In this document: positions 24,520 through 26,845 of the stretch, piece after piece
Position numbering within the stretch: the stretch's first letter is position 1
Layout of the letters: each line of letters begins with the position of its first letter
NCBI GenBank assembly: GCA_003552605.1
Contig: PUNN01000337.1
Coordinates: 1 to 26,845 of the forward strand
Length of the DNA stretch: 26,845 nucleotides
Source of the DNA: Phycisphaeraceae bacterium
Lineage (GTDB): Bacteria > Planctomycetota > Phycisphaerae > Phycisphaerales > Phycisphaeraceae
Direction: 5' to 3'
Translations under genes and position numbers: made by a program
Notes under the pieces: generated by a model
Seen by the model: the letters and a program-made list of their open reading frames with translations, nothing else
Databases searched by the model: none
Told to the model about the DNA's origin: nothing

Positions 24520-25635
24520 ATGACCTCTGATTGTCAACACAACGTACCCGGCATCGACAAACGGCACGGGCCGCTCACGGTCCTTCCCCTGCTGCGCGAT
24601 CCCGATCGCTACGTGCGCAGTCACATTGACCCGGCCTCCGACCCGGAGTCGCTCGAGTACTGGATCGGGCTGTTCAAGGGCCAGATCGTCAGCATTCTCG
24701 AACATGCGGTGGAAACCGACGGCGATGGCGCGGACGTGCGACGGCGAGCGGAGGCGGTCCGGGCCGAGGTCGAGGCGTTTCTCGATTCACTGCGTGATGA
24801 TCCGCAGCAGTACGGCCCGCTCGATCTGCTGCTGATCGACCACCACCGCGATGGTATTCTCCGGCGTCACGGTTTTCACGATCCCCACCGCGCGGTCAAG
24901 GCGAGGGAGAACGCGGCGGCGCTGGCGCTATTGCCTGAGGTGATCGCCGCGCTCGATGCACTCGAGGGCGAGCGGCGGCTCGAGGCGCTGGTGCGCGGCG
25001 TGTTTGCCGGCAACGTCTTCGACCTCGGTGTGACCGAGAGCATCGAGCGGTTCCGCGACCGTGGGGCGGACTTTTTCATCACCCGGGATGAACTGCCACC
25101 ACGGCCGTGGCTGGTCGACGATTTCAACCGCTTCGCCGCGCGATGGGCCGACGGCCCCTATCGCAAGGCGGTTCTGCTGGTGGACAACGCGGGGGCGGAC
25201 GTGGTGCTTGGCATGGTTCCTTTCGCCCGCGAGTTGCTGCAACGCGGAAGCCACGTGGTCATCTCGGCCAACACGCTGCCCACGCTCAACGACATCACGC
25301 ACGCGGAGATGGTCGATCTGATGGGCCGGATCGCCGCGCTCGACCCGCTGCTCGATGCCGCGTGGGGTGACGGCCGGCTCGAACTGGTCCCCTCGGGCAA
25401 CGCCTACCCGCTGATCGACCTCCGCCACATCAGCCCGGAACTGGCCGCGGCGAGCAAAGCTACCGACCTGTTCGTGCTCGAAGGCATGGGCCGCGCCGTC
25501 GAGACCAACTTCCACGCCCGTTTGAGCTGCGACTGTGTAAAGCTGGCGATGATCAAGGACCGCGGCGTGGCCGCAAGCCTCGGCGGCCAGACATACGATG
25601 TGGTGCTGCGGTACGATGTGGCCGACGCCCAATAG
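24520..25635 (+). CDS. DUF89/ARMT1-like metal-dependent phosphatase, PANK4 C-terminal type
   Basis: 371-aa stand-alone DUF89 (ARMT1-like) protein. It resembles the C-terminal phosphatase domain of human PANK4, which dephosphorylates 4'-phosphopantetheine and related damaged forms. The match is clear in VDNAGADVVLG, FARELLQRGSHVVISAN, LPTLNDITHAEM, DLFVLEGMGRAVETNFHA and KLAMIKD. The metal ligands Asp222/Asn223 and Asp258 are present, 36 residues apart, which is the spacing I recall for PANK4 Asp623/Asn624/Asp659. A likely role is metabolite damage control, perhaps on phosphopantetheine or a sugar phosphate; the neighbouring oxidoreductase leaves the second open. Starts at 24388, 24490 and 24520 are all possible and none has a clear ribosome binding site; 24520 gives the tightest fit. 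It is the last chromosomal gene before the tRNA fragment. Confidence 0.83.
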   Translation: MTSDCQHNVPGIDKRHGPLTVLPLLRDPDRYVRSHIDPASDPESLEYWIGLFKGQIVSILEHAVETDGDGADVRRRAEAVRAEVEAFLDSLRDDPQQYGPLDLLLIDHHRDGILRRHGFHDPHRAVKARENAAALALLPEVIAALDALEGERRLEALVRGVFAGNVFDLGVTESIERFRDRGADFFITRDELPPRPWLVDDFNRFAARWADGPYRKAVLLVDNAGADVVLGMVPFARELLQRGSHVVISANTLPTLNDITHAEMVDLMGRIAALDPLLDAAWGDGRLELVPSGNAYPLIDLRHISPELAAASKATDLFVLEGMGRAVETNFHARLSCDCVKLAMIKDRGVAASLGGQTYDVVLRYDVADAQ

Positions 25636-25678
25636 CGCTGCAACGCTAAGGTCGGCGTATGACAAAACTTAGACTCAA

Positions 25679-25720
25679 TGGGCCGTACTGGACTTGAACC
25701 AGTGACCTCCTCGATGTCAA
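25679..25720 (-). tRNA. 3' half of a tRNA-Val(GAC) gene, probable attachment site
   Basis: On the minus strand, from the anticodon loop TTGACAT (anticodon GAC at 25718-25716): 3' anticodon-stem strand CGAGG, variable AGGTC, T-arm ACTGG-TTCAAGT-CCAGT, acceptor strand ACGGCCC and discriminator A. CCA is not encoded. On the 5' side the matching stem strand CCTCG is missing (CGGCG is found), and no D-arm or 5' acceptor strand GGGCCGT follows within 300 bases. This is therefore a tRNA fragment broken at the anticodon loop, a form left where an integrative element has entered a tRNA gene. The whole tRNA should lie at the far end of the element, beyond the window. Confidence 0.72.
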
Positions 25721-25961
25721 CGCCGGCCCCCGCGACCGTAACCACTTGCACACACTCTATCTAGCGACCTAAAGCCCTGCAAGGTATGGTATCCATTTGC
25801 AGGACTTACGTGCGTTTTTTCCTCTTCGCGTATCCATGGATACCCTCGGTTTGGCGGGCATGGCCCGGGCAATGAGGGTCGGCCCGGTCGAGGTTGCTGC
25901 TCGCCCCCCCCTATGCGGGAGTTGGTCAACCGTGACAGACGACCATCGCGAGGAATTAATC
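25721..25961. other. Edge of the putative island, with inverted repeats
   Basis: No gene is seen. A perfect 7-bp inverted repeat CCTGCAA (25776-25782) and TTGCAGG (25797-25803) has a 14-base loop and is followed at 25815 by a run of six T. A perfect 14-bp palindrome GTATCCATGGATAC lies at 25830-25843, and its half-site GTATCCAT also occurs at 25788-25795 inside the first loop. The spacing suggests protein-binding sites (integrase arm sites or an operator for the gene at 25962) or a terminator; the choice is open. Confidence 0.45.
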
Positions 25962-26845
25962 ATGGCCCATCGAGATCGAGATAACGAACCCCGGCCTCAG
26001 CGGGCCAAAGCGAAAAAGCGGACGGATCGAGAACCCGATACCTCTGAAGCCGGAGATTCGACGGCAAAGTCGAGGAGTGGTCCCGTATCCAGAGCCTCGC
26101 TCCAGGCGGCTTATGACCTGGCCACCCGTTCGCTTCAGGCCGGTACTCAAGCATGGCAGTGGTCGTGTGGCCGGTCGGGCTACACCAATATGATGCGGGG
26201 GCCGCGAGAATATAGACATCAAGTAAACCAGTGGGCGAGCCGATGCCGCGAGCTAATAGGGGAGTGGCTCGATCTGGGCAGCAGCCTGCTGGAGCACATC
26301 GCTGCCAGCGTACCGGAGGATCACCGAGGACTGGAACCACCATCATGGATGGAGGATGCGGAGGGGCAGTACCCGCAATCGGCACATGCACTGACCCGGC
26401 GTCTCCTCGAATGCTATGTCTCGCTCGTGGCGCAGAGTGAGGAACAGTGGGCTGCAATGGAAAATGCTGGCGAGCCCATAGACTATCACGTATTGGGCCG
26501 AGCGGCATCTGCCGAGAACATAGGCCCGCTCACCTTCGAGGTGAATGTCGTGCAACGGGTCCTGGCCGACGAATATCGGTACGCAACGGAAGCCCTCGCC
26601 CGGGGGCGGGACGCTATGGGAGACGTCCAGCTCGTCGACGAGAGGAGAATCGTCGTGCTGCAGGGGCAGCGATACGCACTCACGGAGCAGCAATACCGGG
26701 TCGTGAGCCGCCTGGTCTTGGCGGCGGGTGCCTGGCTCAGCGGTGAGAACCTGAAGGCGAGTCCGGGGTCGGAGGAACGCATCGACCGCATCGTGGGGGG
26801 CAGAAAGAAGGCAGATGGAAGCCGTAAGGGAGGGCTGCCGATGCC
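25962..26845 (+). CDS. Unknown island protein with C-terminal winged-helix-like region, open at window end
   Basis: 294 codons are visible without a stop. ATG 25962 has AGGA 7 bases upstream (25951-25954). Residues 1-45 are charged and probably disordered (many Arg, Lys, Asp, Ser). Residues 46-220 are mostly helical (for example YDLATRSLQAGTQAWQW, SRCRELIGEWLDLGSSLLEHI, ALTRRLLECYVSLVAQSEEQW), with no family recognised. Residues 224-294 show VVLQGQRYALTEQQYRVVSRL and RIDRIVGGR, a pattern like the winged-helix segments seen at the ends of many planctomycete proteins of unknown role; this is inference. Codon use differs from the rest of the window: ATA appears three times, and CGA and GTA are frequent. 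This fits horizontally gained DNA behind the tRNA fragment. Confidence 0.65.
   Translation, partial: MAHRDRDNEPRPQRAKAKKRTDREPDTSEAGDSTAKSRSGPVSRASLQAAYDLATRSLQAGTQAWQWSCGRSGYTNMMRGPREYRHQVNQWASRCRELIGEWLDLGSSLLEHIAASVPEDHRGLEPPSWMEDAEGQYPQSAHALTRRLLECYVSLVAQSEEQWAAMENAGEPIDYHVLGRAASAENIGPLTFEVNVVQRVLADEYRYATEALARGRDAMGDVQLVDERRIVVLQGQRYALTEQQYRVVSRLVLAAGAWLSGENLKASPGSEERIDRIVGGRKKADGSRKGGLPM

Overview
The window is GC-rich, densely coding bacterial DNA. The gene set is a ManB-type hexose phosphomutase, an unusual set of carbohydrate-active enzymes (including a GH52 beta-xylosidase homologue), GlmS, a CbpA/ClpB chaperone pair, the rplY-pth pair, and long repeat-filled intergenic gaps. This suggests a Planctomycetota-like organism, perhaps Phycisphaerae. 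That placement rests on gene content recalled from memory and was not tested by any search.

Layout. The first 21 bases hold the start of a divergent gene. From 236 to about 10.4 kb, all genes are on the + strand: manB, a GHL6-like glycoside hydrolase, a secreted beta-helix (pectate-lyase-3-like) protein, the GH52 enzyme and a calcineurin-like phosphoesterase. Gaps of 0.6 to 1.2 kb separate the carbohydrate genes, so they look like single transcription units. From 10.9 to 18.4 kb lie glmS, the cbpA-clpB operon closed by a strong hairpin, and an anchored protein of unknown function. From 18.4 to 22.3 kb the genes are on the - strand: a short RmlA-like nucleotidyltransferase, then pth downstream of rplY. 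Divergent from rplY are a sorbose-1-phosphate-reductase-like MDR oxidoreductase and a stand-alone PANK4/ARMT1-type phosphatase. At 25.68 kb the sequence meets the 3' half of a tRNA-Val(GAC) gene. Beyond it lies DNA of different codon use with one ORF open to the window edge, most simply read as the edge of an integrated island.

The least ordinary content is between genes. (1) A unit of about 375 bp is tandemly repeated directly downstream of pth (19535-20456) and again 13 kb away upstream of the GH52 gene (6281-7062). Every complete unit carries a decayed copy of about the last 35-40 codons of pth, with a shared one-base deletion near the stop codon and, in three of four copies, the same internal stop. 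The pth locus is therefore the likely birthplace of the repeat. (2) A REP-like palindrome whose stem changes on both sides between copies while the loop stays TCTT/TCTG occurs in several gaps. Two inverted copies form the core of a 206-bp MITE-like element (10571-10776) with 11-bp inverted ends and 15-bp flanking direct repeats. Related ends occur at 22.6 kb, 17.0 kb, 6.1 kb and about 0.1 kb. (3) The tRNA half-gene and the island behind it.
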